Positions 62,874-64,000 of a stretch of 64,000 nt of DNA are shown here, one piece after another. Source of the DNA: Clostridia bacterium (GTDB lineage Bacteria; Bacillota; Clostridia; Acetivibrionales; DSM-2933). The notes under the pieces are model-generated. The model worked only from the letters and a program-made list of their open reading frames with translations. It was not told where the DNA came from and did not search any database. The first letter of the stretch is position 1, and the number at the start of each line of letters is the position of its first letter. The stretch lies in contig JAOABQ010000073.1 in the NCBI GenBank assembly GCA_026418275.1, positions 1 through 64,000 of the forward strand, written 5' to 3'. Position numbers and translations under genes: made by a program.

Positions 62874-63285
62874 TTGCTTCGGTGTCAGGGATTACTGTGT
62901 TTTTGACAGCTTCAATATTTTCGGATATACGATGGTTGGTTCTGCCGGAGGCTTTCTTATAGCATACCTGCTGGTAAGTGCAGCAATTTATGGTCTTGGA
63001 ATGCTTCTTGCAAGCATTGCACCAAACATAAAAACTGCAAACCTTCTTTGCACCTTGGTTTACTTTCCTATGTTGTTTTTGTCGGGAGCTACAGTTCCTT
63101 ATGAAGTAATGCCAAAGACCATGCAAAATGTAGTAAATATACTTCCGTTAACACAGGGAATAAAGCTCTTAAAGGGAGTTTCTTTAGGAGAGGCTGTGGA
63201 TGGGTTATTAATGCCCCTTTGTATTATGGGAGGACTGGCAGTTCTATGTATATTGATTTCCACAAGACTATTCAAATGGGAATAA
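62861..63285 (+). pseudogene. ABC-2 type permease C-terminal remnant, frameshifted
   Basis: Two frames join: FVIASVSGITVFLTASIF (from about 62867) and, after a frameshift near 62920, GYTMVGSAGGFLIAYLLV, SAAIYGLGMLLASIAPN, FPMLFLSGATVPYEVMPKTM, NILPLTQGIKLLKGV. These are the last membrane segments of an ABC-2 (drug or lantibiotic-type) permease. The N-terminal half and the ATPase gene are missing. It was joined to the MerR gene by a deletion near 62861. Confidence 0.85.
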
Positions 63286-63315
63286 ATGCCTCTTGGCTTC
63301 AATGATGTCAACCGG

Positions 63316-63411
63316 TTAAATACTCATTTGCAATAAAAGGAGAGGAACCATCTTTCATAGTGTGATTAAGCATATGAAAATTTCTCTATTTAATGCAAAT
63401 GAGTATTTAAG
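63316..63411 (+). repeat. Long nested inverted repeat, MITE-like element 2
   Basis: Outer arms of 22 bases at about 63316-63337 and 63390-63411 match at 21 of 22 positions (core AATACTCATTTGCA). Inside them TTTCATA/TATGAAA and GAGA/TCTC pair as well. It shares ACTCATTTGCA with the hairpin at 54221-54312. It ends 5 bases before the ferredoxin gene stop, so it may also act as a terminator for both strands. Confidence 0.78.
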
Positions 63412-63415
63412 ACTT

Positions 63416-64000
63416 TTAAAATCCTTTTTGTTCTAAATTATCTTTTAGTGATGCATAGGGGTGGGGATACCTGCCGTTTACCTTTGTGTAGGATTTTACG
63501 CCGGGTATATCCTTGATTTGAACCGATTGCTTGGGGCAAAAATTGAGACAGGCAAAACACATGTAACAGAAGACCTTTTTTTGCCATAAGGGTTTTGTGT
63601 CATTCATTTTAATTTTTTTCGATAAACATACTTTTTCACAAACTCCGCAGCCACTGCAGTTTAAATCTGCATAGAAGTAGTTTACCCCTCCGATATATTC
63701 TGAAACAGTCATACCCGATAAAACCATTTTTTCCAACAGGTAATTTACAATTGGATGACGAGAAAAACCGATTGCGTCACTAGAGTCTTTTTCCCGGCAG
63801 GTCATTTGATTCTTTACAATGTTTTGTATGAACTCGATTTTTTCTATTGCAGCTTGTTCCAAGGATAGAATATCTGCCTCAGAGGGAGCTTTAAAACCTT
63901 TATGCCGCGAATCGTTACCGTACATATTGATAATAAAATGGGCGTCCAGCTGCTTGTTTTTATTTCTTAATAACTGATCTATTTTATGGAAGCCTCTAAA
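63416..64000 (-). CDS. EFR1-type ferredoxin (flavodoxin-ferredoxin), 5'-truncated by window edge
   Basis: The minus-strand frame is open to the window end; before the internal Met at 63925 it reads RNKNKQLDAHFIIN, so the gene begins outside the window. The C-terminal part holds two [4Fe-4S] clusters: LNCSGCGVCEKVC and CYMCFACLNFCPKQSVQI (about residues 125-165 of the visible part). The preceding DAHFIINMYGND is the end of a flavodoxin-like domain, as in EFR1 proteins. Role: low-potential electron transfer, partner unknown. No flavin-binding site can be seen because that part is missing. Confidence 0.85.
   Translation of the reverse strand, partial: FRGFHKIDQLLRNKNKQLDAHFIINMYGNDSRHKGFKAPSEADILSLEQAAIEKIEFIQNIVKNQMTCREKDSSDAIGFSRHPIVNYLLEKMVLSGMTVSEYIGGVNYFYADLNCSGCGVCEKVCLSKKIKMNDTKPLWQKKVFCYMCFACLNFCPKQSVQIKDIPGVKSYTKVNGRYPHPYASLKDNLEQKGF

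Noticed and set aside
1..64000. CRISPR array
   Set aside because: No regularly spaced identical repeats of 24-40 bases with unique spacers were seen anywhere.

Overview
The window reads as chromosomal DNA of a low-GC, spore-former-type anaerobic Firmicute close to the cellulosome-forming clostridia (Acetivibrio / Ruminiclostridium group). The evidence is an X-module plus type II dockerin at the left end, Thr/Pro-rich linkers, SLH and copper-amine-oxidase-like domains on secreted proteins, strong AGGAGG ribosome binding sites, sigma-A promoters, a LexA box of the Gram-positive type, and the clostridial order Rrf2 regulator - IscS - IscU - MnmA. The first 19 bases are the Tn5/Nextera mosaic end, so the left edge is an assembly or contig end and not natural sequence.

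Layout. 20-1077: 3' part of a secreted discoidin (F5/8C) protein ending in X-dockerin II. 1241-2251: secreted protein of unknown role. 2366-18586: a long, all-plus-strand exopolysaccharide locus (PaaK/CapK-like adenylating enzyme, two GT2 glycosyltransferases, a secreted heparinase-II/III-like lyase, UDP-glucose dehydrogenase, priming sugar-phosphate transferase, Wzz/BY-kinase, Wzx flippase, pyruvyl transferase, Wzy-like polymerase, AlgI-like MBOAT acyltransferase and its SGNH-like partner). Together they predict a Wzx/Wzy-made acidic polymer carrying uronate, ketal pyruvate and O-acetyl groups. 18794-21982: a gingipain-type (C25) secreted protease with two discoidin domains, the same domain family as the first gene.

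22244-36852: accessory genes: a copper-amine-oxidase-domain protein, an orphan solute-binding lipoprotein beside a chemoreceptor, an SOS-box promoter in front of a TSCPD protein and a HAD protein, a zinc-ribbon/PstS-like/OmpA fusion, a TetR regulator with an operator over its own start site, and a MarR regulator whose operator sequence recurs before a GT1 glycosyltransferase. 37551-39932: a chimeric protein with a C-terminal polyprenyl diphosphate synthase and a large N-terminal region that itself carries aspartate-rich, isoprenoid-synthase-like motifs.

39973-44317 is a gene graveyard: a GH18 chitinase remnant with chitin-binding module, a signal-peptide stub, IS3 and ISL3 transposase remnants, and a broken polymorphic deaminase toxin with an intact Imm1-like immunity gene beside it. 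A tRNA-Pro(GGG) follows. 44939-53931 is housekeeping and cell-envelope material: a PhoB-type two-component system, three secreted or lipoprotein genes, a YkuS-like gene without a standard start codon, and the Rrf2-IscS-IscU-MnmA cluster, which supplies sulfur for Fe-S clusters and tRNA thiolation.

54341-64000: a membrane protein with a degenerate PP2C-like cytoplasmic half and three extracellular SLH domains; a PHP-family histidinol-phosphatase-like gene flanked by two diverged copies of a ~100-bp repeat; a PLP decarboxylase paired with a C45-type Ntn hydrolase; a TVP38-family membrane protein; and a decaying right end (GNAT, MerR and ABC-2 remnants) before a ferredoxin-type EFR1 gene that runs off the window. 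The intergenic spaces from 53.9 kb on are rich in long nested hairpins and repeats, including a possible small MITE-like family and a candidate three-way-junction RNA.
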